From assembly GCA_004297335.1 (NCBI GenBank), contig SCUD01000175.1, positions 1-64,000 of the forward strand: a DNA stretch of 64,000 nt, in the 5' to 3' direction. Position 1 is the first letter of the stretch. Each line of letters starts with the position of its first letter. The DNA comes from Gammaproteobacteria bacterium (lineage in GTDB: Bacteria; Pseudomonadota; Gammaproteobacteria; Steroidobacterales; Steroidobacteraceae). The notes below the pieces were generated by a model. It ran no database searches, was not told the DNA's origin, and was given only the letters and a program-made list of their open reading frames with translations. This document shows positions 1-7,746 of this stretch, piece after piece. A program made the position numbers and the translations under genes.

Positions 1-71
1 GGCACCTCCCGCAGCGGGCCGCGGGCTGCCGCCTGGGCGGCTACGGTTCTCTTCTTGGTCGGCATATCCAT
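1..71 (-). CDS. N-terminal fragment of an unidentified protein
   Basis: Reading the minus strand from an ATG at 71 gives an open frame that runs off the left edge: MDMPTKKRTVAAQAAARG and onward, 23 codons in all. A purine-rich AGGGAA lies just upstream on that strand, which favours the ATG at 71 over the in-frame ATG at 65. The basic, Ala-rich N-terminus is not diagnostic. Only the start is inside the window, so no function is offered. Confidence 0.45.
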   Translation of the reverse strand, partial: MDMPTKKRTVAAQAAARGPLREV

Positions 72-163
72 GATCTTCCCTCATGTTATGCCTCGCACAC
101 AAAATCCCGGATAGGCTCGCCGTAATCGCGCCACGAAACAGCTTCATCGCGCCACTGACCACA

Positions 164-1441
164 TGTCCACGCCAGAAGAGCTGCTGCAAAGCATCCAATC
201 CGCCCCGAGGGCCTCGCCATCGCCGACATCCTGACTCGGCATCCGGAGCTCGCCCGACGGACGGTCCAGCGATGGCTAAACCAGCTGACAGCTGAGGGCG
301 GGATCAAGGCCTTGGGCGCGGGGCGGGCACGCCGGTACACCGCCGTGGCTATGGCCCCTGCGCCCTCATCCGGCGCTCCGGATATCTTCCCCCGGTACGT
401 CCCGCTTTCCGCCGACAGCCGGGACATCCTCGCCTATGTCGACCAGCCGCTGGAGCTGCGCAAGCCGGTGGGTTATCAGCGCGATTTTCTGGATGCCTAC
501 CAGCCGAACCGTACCTGATACCTGCCCGAGCCGCTGCGGCGGCAGTTCCGCAAGATGGGTGATACCGGCCAGACACGACTGCCGGCCGGTAGCTACGGCC
601 GCGCGGTCCTGAACCGTCTTCTGATCGATCTGTCCTGGGCCTCCAGCCACCTTGAAGGTAACACCTACACCCGGCTCGACACCCGGGAGTTGATCGAGCA
701 CGGCCGGGCTGCGCAGGGCAAGGCGGCCATCGAGTTGCTGGTCGAAAATGCCGACGCGGCCGGATTCAACCGTTTCACGCTGCTCAATCTGCACAGCACG
801 CTCGCGGAGAACCTCCTGCCCAACCCCGCCGACGAGGGGCGCCTGCGCCAGCACGGGGTGGAGATCGGCAAGAGCGTCTATCGCCCGCTCACCGTGCCCG
901 CGCAGATCGAGGAGATGCTCGACCTCCTGCTGGACAAGGCGAATCGCATCGAAGACCCCTTCGAGCAGTCCTTTTTCGTGATGGTCCACTTGCCCTACCT
1001 GCAACCTTTCGCCGACGTCAACAAACGCAGCTCGCGGCTCGCGGCGAACCTGCCGCTGATCCGCGCCAATCTATGCCCGCTGACCTTTCTCGACGTGCCT
1101 GAGCAGGCGTATAACCGGGCCGTGCTCGGCGTGTACGATATGAGCGCTCGACCCAGGAGTATCTCGCCATCAAGCATGATCTGGCCGAGCCCGACCCCCT
1201 GCGTCTGGCATGGCGCGAGGTCATCAAGCAGTCGGTCCGCGAAGTTGTCCGGCAGCCCGGGCGCGAGCCGCTCGACGTGATCGACGAATGCCTGTCGGGG
1301 CACGACCTCGGCGCCGACCGCGACGATGTCGCAGCCCTGGTGATCGATGAGCTGCGGCGGCTGCACGAAGGTGTGCTGGCGCGCTACCGGTTGCGTCCCT
1401 CCGAGTTTGCACAATGGCAGTCAAGCCAGCGGCAGGTGTGA
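164..1441 (+). pseudogene. Decayed Fic-family (AMP-transferase-like) gene
   Basis: Fic proteins transfer AMP or similar groups from nucleotides to target proteins, often as toxins. The variant core HLPYLQPFADVNKRSSRLAAN, which in related Fic proteins replaces the HPFxxGNGR loop, is visible around 986-1050. Upstream lies a winged-helix-like segment (ADILTRHPELARRTVQRWL). The gene is broken in three places. One frame change near 200-210 separates the start MSTPEELLQSIQ from the helix segment. An in-frame TGA at 516-518 falls where TGG would read through (NRT-stop-YLPEPL). A second frame change near 1135-1150 shifts the C-terminal part, which then reads on in another frame to the TGA at 1439-1441. 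The longest intact piece (from 555) keeps the Fic core but loses both ends. It is probably non-functional unless sequencing errors explain the lesions. Confidence 0.75.
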
Positions 1442-1528
1442 GGCAAGGAATTGGATGGTGGCGGGCATCGCGCTTCGCCATCGAGAATCTTCTGCCGCGG
1501 CATGGCTCCCGGAGTCCGGGTTACCTCA

Positions 1529-1765
1529 TCAGTTCGCAGCCGCCTTCTGTTGCTCCAGTCTCTCGGCCAGCCACATCTTGATGAGGGATTGGCGCGTCAC
1601 GCCGAGTCGCGTGGCTTCCTGGTCGATGGAACGGACCATCCAGTTCGGGAAATCTACATTGACCCGCTTCGCGTCGACGCCGGCGCGCCGAGCCTTCGTC
1701 AGATCCAGGTCGCCGGTGATGTCCTTGCCCGCATCGAATTTCTGATCAAATCTCTTCGCTTTCAT
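1529..1765 (-). CDS. brnA: BrnA-family antitoxin
   Basis: This is an antitoxin of the BrnT/BrnA type II system: it binds and neutralises the RNase BrnT and represses the shared promoter. The 78-residue protein has an acidic N-terminal half and a ribbon-helix-helix-like C-terminal half. The beta strand reads KRVNVDFPNWMVR and the helices include QEATRLGVTRQSLIKMWLAERL, a typical CopG/BrnA ending. I start it at the ATG at 1765 (MKAKRFDQKFDAG) rather than at 1783, because BrnA proteins begin with this segment. It overlaps the end of the toxin gene by about 20 bp, the usual BrnTA order with the toxin first. Family assignment rests on sequence resemblance and gene order. Confidence 0.85.
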   Translation of the reverse strand: MKAKRFDQKFDAGKDITGDLDLTKARRAGVDAKRVNVDFPNWMVRSIDQEATRLGVTRQSLIKMWLAERLEQQKAAAN

Positions 1766-2015
1766 ACAGCGCCACCTCCTCAAGTCGAGAGCGCCGGACC
1801 GAGATCAATCGGATGTTGTCGCCCCTGCGAGTAATGACCGCCGACCAGTGCCTATTCGCAATCCTGCCGATCACGAGCCAGCGCGGTTCATCCACGACTC
1901 TCGCGGGTATCTCCACCAGCGCATCGTCGCTCCAAAGCGCCAGCGCGTCCTCGAAATCGATCCCATGCTTGCGCTTGTTCTCCGTACTCTTGGCCGGGTC
2001 GTACTCGAATCCCAT
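1746..2015 (-). CDS. brnT: BrnT-family toxin (ribonuclease)
   Basis: BrnT is a RelE-fold ribonuclease that blocks translation when it is not bound by BrnA. The 89-residue protein opens with the family hallmark MGFEYDPAKSTENKRKHGID followed by FEDALALW, and carries the later RWLVIGRI and RLISVRRS strands expected of BrnT. The ATG at 2015 is chosen because it starts exactly at this hallmark and has GGAG about 6 nt upstream on the minus strand. The frame extends open to 2153 but has no family similarity there. The 3' end overlaps brnA, so the two are translationally coupled. Confidence 0.87.
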   Translation of the reverse strand: MGFEYDPAKSTENKRKHGIDFEDALALWSDDALVEIPARVVDEPRWLVIGRIANRHWSAVITRRGDNIRLISVRRSRLEEVALYESEEI

Positions 2016-2040
2016 GCCGCTCCGTATACCACGATCGGGA

Positions 2041-2068
2041 AGTATATTAAAGGTATGGAAACTATACC
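2041..2068 (-). promoter_or_regulatory. Putative brnTA promoter and operator
   Basis: On the minus strand upstream of brnT lies an AT-rich island in an otherwise GC-rich region, with a candidate -10 TATACT at 2041-2046. At 2052-2068 is the inverted repeat GGTATGGAAACTATACC (arms GGTAT/ATACC). BrnA proteins repress their own operon, so this is a sensible operator, but the -35 element is poor. The rest of the 2016-2362 interval holds no other gene or repeat that I can support. Confidence 0.45.
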
Positions 2069-2362
2069 ATTCCCGGAGCCGCCCGATCCACTGTCGATGG
2101 TTCATCCAGTCCCTTTGCGCTGAGGGGCTGAGGCTGAACGGCTCAATTCGCAACCAATCTTCGAGACGAACCGATTACCATCCGCCGATTCAGGCATGTC
2201 AAGCACCGTTTCTTGCAGCAGCCATCAGGACAGGCTGACCTCCTGAATTCCGCATCGATGCCCGTGGTCGCGGCCATCTTCTCTACCCCGCAGTCCTTGT
2301 TCCAGCGGATCGCCGGTAGTATGTTCCGTCGCTCAAGGCGTCTCCATGAGAGGCCACGAACC

Positions 2363-2713
2363 ATGGCCGATGATGAATCGACGGCCCGGGCGCTGAGTGG
2401 CTCCTGTCTCTGCGGCCGCGTCCGCCTCGAGGTCCGCGGTGACCTCGGCCCCGCCGATGCCTGCCACTGCGTGCAATGTCGCAAGCAGTCCGGGCATTAC
2501 TTCGCATCCGCGAATGTCCCGCGCGACGCGCTCACTGTGACGGGACGGGAGCACTTGTCCTGGCACCAGTCATCGGCGGCAATCCGCCGTGGCTTCTGTT
2601 CCACCTGCGGTTCGTTCCTGTTCTGGGACCCGCCGGCGAAGGACTGGATCGCCGTCGCGCTGGGTGCTTTCGATACGCCAACCCCAGCACTGAGCGAGGA
2701 GGTTGAACCATGA
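2363..2713 (+). CDS. GFA/CENP-V-type zinc protein, shortened at the C-terminus
   Basis: GFA-domain proteins (named after glutathione-dependent formaldehyde-activating enzyme) are small zinc proteins of mostly unknown substrate. The Cys pattern is complete for the first two sites: GSCLCGRVRLEV, then CHCVQCRKQSGHYFAS, then GFCSTCGSFLFWD. The ATG at 2363 is preceded by GAGAGG. At 116 residues the protein ends in ALGAFDTPTPALSEEVEP, whereas relatives usually continue another 20-30 residues past the 'FD.PT' strand, so the C-terminus looks cut. The stop overlaps the next start (ATGA at 2710-2713), giving a coupled pair with the metallo-hydrolase. Zinc binding is well supported; activity is unknown. 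Confidence 0.8.
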   Translation: MADDESTARALSGSCLCGRVRLEVRGDLGPADACHCVQCRKQSGHYFASANVPRDALTVTGREHLSWHQSSAAIRRGFCSTCGSFLFWDPPAKDWIAVALGAFDTPTPALSEEVEP

Positions 2714-3438
2714 CCATCACCAACCGACAGTCCGGGACGAATGTGCACGAGGTCGCGGACGGGATCTATCGCATCAATACCCCCGTCGCGATCGAAGGCG
2801 CGGGCGGGTTCTCGTTCAACCAGTACCTCATCCTGGACGACGAGCCACTGCTCTTTCACACCGGGCTGCGCCGGATGTTCCCGCTCGTGCAGGAGGCGGT
2901 AAGCAGCCTCCTGCCGGTCGGGAAGCTCCGCTATATCGCGTTTTCCCATGTGGAGGCCGACGAGTGCGGCTCGCTCAACGAGTGGCTGGCTGTCGCTCCG
3001 CAGTCCGTGCCACTGTGCGGTACGGTTGCCGCCATGGTATCGATCAGTGACCTCGCGGATCGGGCGCCCCGCGCGCTGGCCGACAGCGAGCTGCTCGTCC
3101 TCGGCCGGCACTCCGTGCGCTGGTTCGACACGCCGCATCTGCCGCACGCCTGGGAATGCGGCCTCCTGAGGGAAGAACGCACGGCGACGCTGCTGTGCGG
3201 CGACCTGCTGACCCAGGGTGGCACTGATCTGCCACCGGTCACGGAGTCCGATGTTCTCGGGCCGAGCGAGGCCTTTCGCCAGCAGATGGATTATTTCTCG
3301 CACACGAAGAACGCGCGCGCGATGCTGGAAAGGCTGGCGGCGACGAAGCCGACGACGCTGGCGTGCATGCATGGCAGCGTGTGGCGTGGCGACGGTGCCA
3401 GCGTGCTGCGTGCGCTGGCTGATGCGCTGGGCGTGTGA
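2710..3438 (+). CDS. Metallo-beta-lactamase-fold protein of the di-iron ODP type
   Basis: The 242-residue protein has the metallo-beta-lactamase fold. Its metal motif reads SHVEADECG, that is H-x-E-x-D-E, which matches the di-iron oxygen-binding (flavodiiron-like) branch rather than the HxHxDH of hydrolases. Further ligands are seen in LPHAW, LLCGDLLTQGG (bridging Asp) and ACMHGSVW. ODP-type proteins bind O2 or peroxide and act in sensing or oxygen detoxification. There is no flavodoxin domain, so it is a stand-alone core. It is translationally coupled to the GFA gene and preceded by GAGGAGG. The oxygen-binding role comes from the family; the physiological partner is unknown. Confidence 0.78.
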   Translation: MTITNRQSGTNVHEVADGIYRINTPVAIEGAGGFSFNQYLILDDEPLLFHTGLRRMFPLVQEAVSSLLPVGKLRYIAFSHVEADECGSLNEWLAVAPQSVPLCGTVAAMVSISDLADRAPRALADSELLVLGRHSVRWFDTPHLPHAWECGLLREERTATLLCGDLLTQGGTDLPPVTESDVLGPSEAFRQQMDYFSHTKNARAMLERLAATKPTTLACMHGSVWRGDGASVLRALADALGV

Positions 3439-3566
3439 CGCCGACACGGCGGAGCAGGAATCCTGGTGACCCATGGCTCGGAGGGACACTTCTTCAGCGC
3501 GGCCTTGCATTGAACCCGCAAGGAGCAGCAAGTGACCGAGATCCTCGGCAACCCCTGTCCACGTCG

Positions 3567-3602
3567 TTACGCTTGACGTAATGGGTAAATCGGGATTATG
3601 CT
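3567..3602 (+). promoter_or_regulatory. higBA-1 promoter with operator
   Basis: A -35 TTGACG (3573-3578) and -10 TATGCT (3597-3602) are 18 bp apart. The -35 overlaps the inverted repeat TTACG-CTTGA-CGTAA (3567-3581), a likely site for HigA autorepression. The -10 ends 6 bp before the toxin ATG at 3609, so the transcript would begin at or next to the start codon. The 130 bp between 3439 and 3566 hold nothing else recognisable. Confidence 0.6.
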
Positions 3603-3608
3603 GGCCCC

Positions 3609-3893
3609 ATGATCGTGAGCTTCAAAGATAAGCGCACGCGCGAGTTCGCCGAAGGCAAGTGTGTAAAGTCTTTTTCGAGCTTCTCGCACCGGGCGGAGAT
3701 GAAATTGGATCAACTCGAAGCGGCGACCACGGTCCGGGATCTTGCGGTCTTGCCCGGAAACCGGTTGGAATCTTTGAAGGGCGATCGGAAGGGGCAGTTC
3801 AGCATCCGGATCAACGACCAATGGCGAATCTGCTTCGAATGGCCGGGCGGGTCGCCAGGTCCGGTCAACGTCGAGATCGTGGACTATCACTGA
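3609..3893 (+). CDS. higB: HigB/RelE-family toxin
   Basis: This is a small RelE-superfamily mRNA endonuclease that cleaves ribosome-bound mRNA and is neutralised by HigA. The 94-residue protein has the HigB pattern: an N-terminal MIVSFKDKRTREFAEG, a central LEAATTVRDLAVLPGNRLESLKG, and the C-terminal strand pair GQFSIRINDQWRICFEW ending in VEIVDYH, with the conserved Arg and His near the active site. It is followed 11 bp later by the antitoxin, the toxin-first order typical of HigBA. No Shine-Dalgarno is visible, and the -10 lies 6 bp upstream of the ATG. Confidence 0.9.
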   Translation: MIVSFKDKRTREFAEGKCVKSFSSFSHRAEMKLDQLEAATTVRDLAVLPGNRLESLKGDRKGQFSIRINDQWRICFEWPGGSPGPVNVEIVDYH

Positions 3894-3904
3894 GGGAATA
3901 ATGC

Positions 3905-4231
3905 ATGGCACGCACCGCTATCCACCCCGGCGAGCACCTCGCCGAACAGCTCAAGGAACTCGGCATGAGCGCCGCCGAGCTCGGTCGTCAGCTCAAGGTG
4001 CCGACCAACCGGATTACCGGAATCCTGAACGGCCAGCGCGCGGTTACCGGCGATAGCGCGCTGCGCCTGGCGCATTTCTTCGGGACCAGCGCTGAGTTCT
4101 GGCTGAACCTGCAAAAGGTGTACGAGCTTCGAGTCGCCGAGCAGAAGGTGGGGGTGACGATCCGGAGTCTCCCCAAGCTTGCCCAGCGTCTGAGAGGCCG
4201 GAATGGCGGGCCGCGTGCACATGCCGCTTGA
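3905..4231 (+). CDS. higA: HigA-family antitoxin (XRE helix-turn-helix)
   Basis: This antitoxin binds HigB and represses the operon. The 108-residue protein starts MARTAIHPGEHLAEQL, the standard HigA opening. It carries an XRE helix-turn-helix around residues 20-70 (MSAAELGRQLKVPTNRITGI, then NGQRAVTGDSALRLAHFFG) followed by SAEFWLNLQKVYELRVAE. It lies 11 bp after higB. The tail beyond the conserved YELR helix is a little longer than usual and Arg-rich. The operator is presumably the inverted repeat at 3567-3581. Confidence 0.9.
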   Translation: MARTAIHPGEHLAEQLKELGMSAAELGRQLKVPTNRITGILNGQRAVTGDSALRLAHFFGTSAEFWLNLQKVYELRVAEQKVGVTIRSLPKLAQRLRGRNGGPRAHAA

Positions 4232-4260
4232 GACGCGGGCATGATGCTGGCGAGGCCGCG

Positions 4261-4563
4261 ATGCTGAAGGGTTACTGGATCGGTCGCGTGGATATCGCGG
4301 ACACGGAGCGGTATCAGGCGTATATCGCCGCGAACGCGGAGCCGTTTCGCAAGTATGGCGGCCGGTTCCTGGTGCGAGCCGGGCGCTTCGAGAATCCCGA
4401 AGGCGCGAGCCGCAGTCGCAACGTCGTGATCGAGTTCCCGTCGTACCAGGCCGCTCTCGATTGCTGGAAGTCGCCGGAGTACCAGGCAGCCCTCCGGCTC
4501 CGAGCGCCGGTCGCGACGGTCGATCTGGTCATCATTGAAGGCTACGACTGTGGCCCGGCGTGA
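4261..4563 (+). CDS. DUF1330 domain protein
   Basis: This is a small dimeric alpha-beta barrel (ferredoxin-like) protein of the DUF1330 family, about 100 residues, with no established substrate. The family signature runs KGYWIGRVDIADTERYQAYI, then YGGRFLVRAG, VVIEFPSYQAALDCWKSPEYQ and a final IIEGYD. The ATG at 4261 begins at the conserved first strand; the frame is open back to 4228 but that extension has no family match. It follows higA by 29 bp and could be read through from that promoter. Such genes are common in mobile cassettes, which fits its neighbours. Confidence 0.85.
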   Translation: MLKGYWIGRVDIADTERYQAYIAANAEPFRKYGGRFLVRAGRFENPEGASRSRNVVIEFPSYQAALDCWKSPEYQAALRLRAPVATVDLVIIEGYDCGPA

Positions 4564-4668
4564 ACGCTGACCAGGACTGAGCTAACAAGGGTATCCGGGG
4601 GGTGTCCGGTCGAAGGTGACAGTGGTCGTCGTTGACGCATGATCACCTGAGGCGCACGATCGTCCGAG

Positions 4669-4815
4669 ATGGGCGACGGCCCCTACCACGTGCTCAAGGT
4701 CGGTGATGCCGCGGTGGGCGGCATCATGGGCAAGCCTCCGGGCACACCGGCGGACATGCCGTCGATGTGGGGCTGTTACGTCACTGTGAAGAACATCGAC
4801 CAGTACAGCATGTGA
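4669..4815 (+). pseudogene. Fragment of a VOC (glyoxalase-like) gene
   Basis: A 48-codon frame reads GPYHVLKVGDAAVGGIMGKP, then MPSMWGCYVTVKNID, and stops soon after. This matches the middle of VOC-family proteins related to lactoylglutathione lyase, where a strand like 'WGCYVTVDDVD' leads into the second half of the domain. The first strand and the entire second repeat are missing, so it is a relic. The surrounding gap (4564-4891) holds nothing else that I can identify. The remnant supports past rearrangement in this block. Confidence 0.55.
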
Positions 4816-4891
4816 CCGGACAGGTGGCCGGGGCTATTGGCTGGACGCCCGGCGGCGGATCGAGGCTGGGACCGGCAGTGAGGTTTCCGCC

Positions 4892-5314
4892 ATGCGGATC
4901 GAGTTCTCGGAGTTCATCCCGCTGCCGGCTGAGGACGTGTTCGCGTATTTCCGCACACCCGCCGACTGGGTCCGGCTGTACGGCTTCGCGGGCCATAGCG
5001 AGGATCGTGGCGCCGGCTGGTATGCGGTGCCGTTGCAGCGCTTTCCGTTCCCGCTCGTGGCGAAGAACACCGCACTGGAGCTGCCGCGGCTCGCGCACTG
5101 GGAATTCCGGGGCTTCTGGCGCGGTTGCGGCGAGGTCCGGATAACGGAGCGGCCGGGCGGCGTGCAGTTGGAGGGCTACGAGGAAATCACCGCCCGCTGG
5201 CTGCCGGGACTCTCGTGGCTGCTCGCGCGGCTGTTCATGGAGCGCGAGTTCCGGCGGATCTGGGCGCTCGGGTGTCGAAGGCTGCGTCGCCAGGCCGGCG
5301 AAGCTGTAGCCTAA
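4892..5314 (+). CDS. SRPBCC-fold (START-like) protein
   Basis: The 140-residue protein looks like a ligand-binding SRPBCC/polyketide-cyclase-like domain. The first strand MRIEFSEFIPLPAEDVFAYF and the helix with TPADWVRLYGF are the usual opening. Alternating hydrophobic strands follow, and a long C-terminal helix (LLARLFMEREFRRIWALGCRRL) closes the cavity. I cannot name a ligand. The ATG at 4892 starts at the conserved first strand and is preceded by GAGG. It stands alone, with no coupling to neighbours. The fold assignment is by pattern and moderately secure. Confidence 0.7.
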   Translation: MRIEFSEFIPLPAEDVFAYFRTPADWVRLYGFAGHSEDRGAGWYAVPLQRFPFPLVAKNTALELPRLAHWEFRGFWRGCGEVRITERPGGVQLEGYEEITARWLPGLSWLLARLFMEREFRRIWALGCRRLRRQAGEAVA

Positions 5315-5409
5315 TGTTTTGCGAAACTGTAGTGTATATAGATGAGAAATGGTATGTTAACGCCCGTCGTGCCATGCCATACCTGCTGCTGTGACAGCCG
5401 CCCGCGTGT

Positions 5410-6687
5410 ATGAGCGGCCGGTACATCCCTCGCCTGGTCGACCGGGAGCTTGATGAGCTGCTGCCGCAGCTGCCCGCGATCGCCCTGGAAGGTCCGAAGG
5501 CTGTCGGCAAGACCGAGTCGGCCGGGCGCCGTGCGAGAACGATCCATCAGCTCGATGATCCCGCTCAGCGGGCGATCGCCGAAGCGGATCCCGCGCGTCT
5601 GCTGGGCGGCACGCCGCCGATCCTGATCGACGAATGGCAGCGGGTTCCAGCAGTTTGGGACGCCGTCCGGAGGGCGGTGGACCAGGGCAGCCCACCGTCG
5701 CAGTATCTGCTCACCGGTTCGGCGAGTCCCGCGGCCGCCCCGACACATTCCGGCGCCGGACGGATCGTGACGGTGCGCATGCGACCGCTGTCGCTGGCCG
5801 AGCGCGGGCTCGACACGCCGACTGTCAGCTTGCAGGACCTGTTGGCGGGGGGCCGCCCGGAAGTCACAGGCAGGACGAATGGCCGGCTCGACGACTACGT
5901 CGACGAAATCGTCCGCTCGGGACTGCCGGGCCTGCGCTCCTATCGGGGACGCGCTCTACGCGCGCAACTCGACGGCTACATGAACCGCATCATTGATACC
6001 GACTTCGAGGAACAGGGCCTGCCGGTGCGCCGCGCGGGGACGCTGCGGCGCTGGATCTCCGCCTATGCGGCGGCCACGGCGACCACGGCTAGCTACGAGA
6101 CGATTCGCGATGCTGCGACGGGCGGCCAGCAGGACAAGCCCTCGCGCAGCGCGACCCAGCCGTGGCGCGACGTGCTCGAGAGGATGTGGATTCTCGATCC
6201 GCTGCCCGCATGGCTGCCGACACAGAATTATCTGAACCGACTGGCCCAGCTACCCAAGCATCACCTGGCCGACCCGGCACTAGCCGCGGCCGTTCTCGGC
6301 TTCGATGCGAACGCGCTGCTCCAGGGCGTCGAGGCCGGACCGAGCATCCCTGGTAGCGACCTGTTGCTGGGTCGCCTGTTCGAGTCGCTGGTCACGCTGA
6401 GCCTGCGTGTCTACGCGCAGGCGGCCGAAGCGCAGGTTCGTCACCTGCGGCTTCACGGTGGCAGCCAGGAGGTGGATCTGATCGTCGAGCGCAGCGACCG
6501 GCGCATTCTCGCCGCCGAAGTGAAACTGGGTCGCACGGTCGCTGAGGACGACGTCCGCCATCTGCACTGGCTGCGCGAGAGAATTGGCGCGGACCTGCTC
6601 GATGCGGTCGTAATCAATACGGGGCCGGAGGCCTATCGACGCAAGGACGGGATCGCCGTCATTCCGGCGTTCTTGCTCGGCCCGTGA
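5410..6687 (+). CDS. AAA-type ATPase with DUF4143 domain
   Basis: This belongs to a widespread prokaryotic family of stand-alone AAA ATPases with a C-terminal DUF4143 nuclease-like domain; the biological role is unsettled. The 425-residue protein shows Walker A GPKAVGKT (28-35) and Walker B ILIDEWQ (71-77). It also has the YLLTGSAS sensor strand (with an LTG motif) and, near the C-terminus, EVDLIVERSDRRILAAEVKLG. That last stretch is the PD-(D/E)xK-like core of DUF4143. The ATG at 5410 has no strong ribosome binding site. The 95 bp upstream is AT-rich compared with its surroundings and may carry a promoter. A second, divergent member of the family lies at 13103-14461. Confidence 0.88.
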   Translation: MSGRYIPRLVDRELDELLPQLPAIALEGPKAVGKTESAGRRARTIHQLDDPAQRAIAEADPARLLGGTPPILIDEWQRVPAVWDAVRRAVDQGSPPSQYLLTGSASPAAAPTHSGAGRIVTVRMRPLSLAERGLDTPTVSLQDLLAGGRPEVTGRTNGRLDDYVDEIVRSGLPGLRSYRGRALRAQLDGYMNRIIDTDFEEQGLPVRRAGTLRRWISAYAAATATTASYETIRDAATGGQQDKPSRSATQPWRDVLERMWILDPLPAWLPTQNYLNRLAQLPKHHLADPALAAAVLGFDANALLQGVEAGPSIPGSDLLLGRLFESLVTLSLRVYAQAAEAQVRHLRLHGGSQEVDLIVERSDRRILAAEVKLGRTVAEDDVRHLHWLRERIGADLLDAVVINTGPEAYRRKDGIAVIPAFLLGP

Positions 6688-6726
6688 TAGAGCGCCCGAT
6701 CGAAAGTGAGCCGGGTGGGGCTGGCA

Positions 6727-6755
6727 TTGTCTGCAATCTCATATTGAGATATCAT
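6727..6755 (+). promoter_or_regulatory. higBA-2 promoter with palindromic operator
   Basis: TTGTCT (6727-6732) and TATCAT (6750-6755) are 17 bp apart. The perfect inverted repeat ATCTCA-TAT-TGAGAT (6736-6750) fills the spacer and touches the -10, so bound antitoxin would block polymerase. The predicted transcript start is only about four bases before the toxin ATG at 6766. Confidence 0.65.
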
Positions 6756-6765
6756 ACGCGGGCCG

Positions 6766-7053
6766 ATGAGGATCATCAGCAATAGTGCGTTGCGAGCATT
6801 CGCTGCTGAGGATCCTCGGGCGGCTGAGCCGCTGCAAGGCTGGCGGCGCGTGATCGAAAAGAATCGCTTCGCGAACTGGGCGGAGCTGAAGGCAGCATTC
6901 AATTCCGTCGACAAGGTCGGAGACCTGGCGGTGTTCAACTTCGGTGGCAACAAGTTCCGGCTGGTGGCGTACATCCGATTCGAGAAGCAGATCGTGTACA
7001 TCAAGGCAGTGCTGCGCCACGGCGACTACGACAAAGGGGCCTGGAAGAAGTGA
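6766..7053 (+). CDS. higB: HigB-family mRNA interferase toxin (second module)
   Basis: This is a toxin of the other HigB branch (the HigB_toxin domain family), an mRNA-cleaving RelE-like fold. The 95-residue protein runs MRIISNSALRAFAAEDPRAAE, then LQGWRRVIEKNRFANWAELKAAF, then VGDLAVFNFGGNKFRLVAYI and IVYIKAVLRHGDYDKGAWKK. The last segment carries the His-x-x-Tyr-Asp ending typical of this group. It overlaps the antitoxin start, so the pair is coupled. No Shine-Dalgarno is seen. It differs in sequence from the higB at 3609, so the two modules are not recent duplicates. Confidence 0.9.
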   Translation: MRIISNSALRAFAAEDPRAAEPLQGWRRVIEKNRFANWAELKAAFNSVDKVGDLAVFNFGGNKFRLVAYIRFEKQIVYIKAVLRHGDYDKGAWKK

Positions 7054-7463
7054 ATGCCAGCGTCGAATTGAAGCGCCTGCTACCGGCGTGGGAGCGATTC
7101 CGCGCTGTCACCGACGTCGCCCCGATCCGCAACCGGGCCCATTATCGGCGCATGGTGGCGATGCTCGAGATGCTGCTGGCAGAGGCTGCCGGCGACGAAT
7201 CGCACCCGGCGATGGAACTCGTCGACATCATCGGCGACCTGGTCGAGGACTACGAGCAGGCGCACGAGTCGCTGCCGCCCGCCACGGGCGTGCAGGCGCT
7301 GAAGTTCCTGATGGAACAGCACGGGCTTCGACAGGGCGACCTCACGGAGGTCGGCAGCCAGGGCGTCGTGTCCGAGATCCTGGCCGGCAAGCGCGAACTC
7401 AACCTGCGGCAGGTCCGGGCGCTGGCGGCGCGGTTCAGCGTGTCCCCGGCAACGTTCATCTGA
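7050..7463 (+). CDS. higA: HigA-like antitoxin with XRE domain (second module)
   Basis: This is the antitoxin partner of the preceding HigB. It begins at a GTG (7050) overlapping the toxin stop. The 137-residue protein has a long N-terminal helical region (residues 1-85) rich in acidic residues (EDYEQAHESLPP), a plausible toxin-binding part. A C-terminal helix-turn-helix follows (ALKFLMEQHGLRQGDLTEVG, then GVVSEILAGKRELNLRQVRA), ending with the common RFSVSPATFI. This N-terminal-extended architecture matches HigA partners of HigB_toxin proteins. It presumably binds the palindrome at 6736-6750. Confidence 0.88.
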   Translation: MNASVELKRLLPAWERFRAVTDVAPIRNRAHYRRMVAMLEMLLAEAAGDESHPAMELVDIIGDLVEDYEQAHESLPPATGVQALKFLMEQHGLRQGDLTEVGSQGVVSEILAGKRELNLRQVRALAARFSVSPATFI

Positions 7464-7531
7464 ATCGGCTCACCACTGCGACAGCTACATCGGCTGTTAG
7501 GTTAACCTCGCACTTGTGACAGATGCCGCCG

Positions 7532-7741
7532 ATGAGAACCACGATCACGATCGACGACGAATTGTTCCGCAAGGCCCTTGAGGTCGCGGAGCCGGGCATG
7601 GACAAGGGTGAGATTGTCCGCGAGGCGATGCGCGTGTTTATCCAAGTGCAAGCGGCCCGGAGGCTCGCTGCGCTCGGCGGGGCAGCACCCCGGATGCGCG
7701 CAATCCGCAGGCGTAGCGCAGTCGGGCGGTCCGGCAAGTAA
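7532..7741 (+). CDS. vapB: VapB-family antitoxin without an intact toxin
   Basis: The sequence MRTTITIDDELFRKALEVAE is the hallmark opening of VapB-type ribbon-helix-helix antitoxins, and the ending ARRLAALGGAAPRMRAIRRR is the toxin-wrapping tail. I use the ATG at 7532 rather than 7523 because the family starts at this strand. Length is 69 residues, normal for the family. A VapC PIN-domain RNase should follow immediately, but only a few codons that might belong to one remain before an unrelated minus-strand gene. A 10-bp palindrome AGGTTAACCT (7499-7508) upstream could be its operator. Confidence 0.8.
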   Translation: MRTTITIDDELFRKALEVAEPGMDKGEIVREAMRVFIQVQAARRLAALGGAAPRMRAIRRRSAVGRSGK

Positions 7742-7746
7742 ACTGG

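Noticed and set aside
5350-5389. Loose inverted repeat GGTATG...CATACC before the first DUF4143 ATPase
   Set aside because: Only 6-bp arms with a wide gap and no relation to the palindrome of the second ATPase; not enough to call an operator.
7496-7502. GTTAGGT, an integron attC-like core
   Set aside because: One match to GTTRRRY with no partner core, no imperfect stem and no similar sites between other modules; chance is likely.
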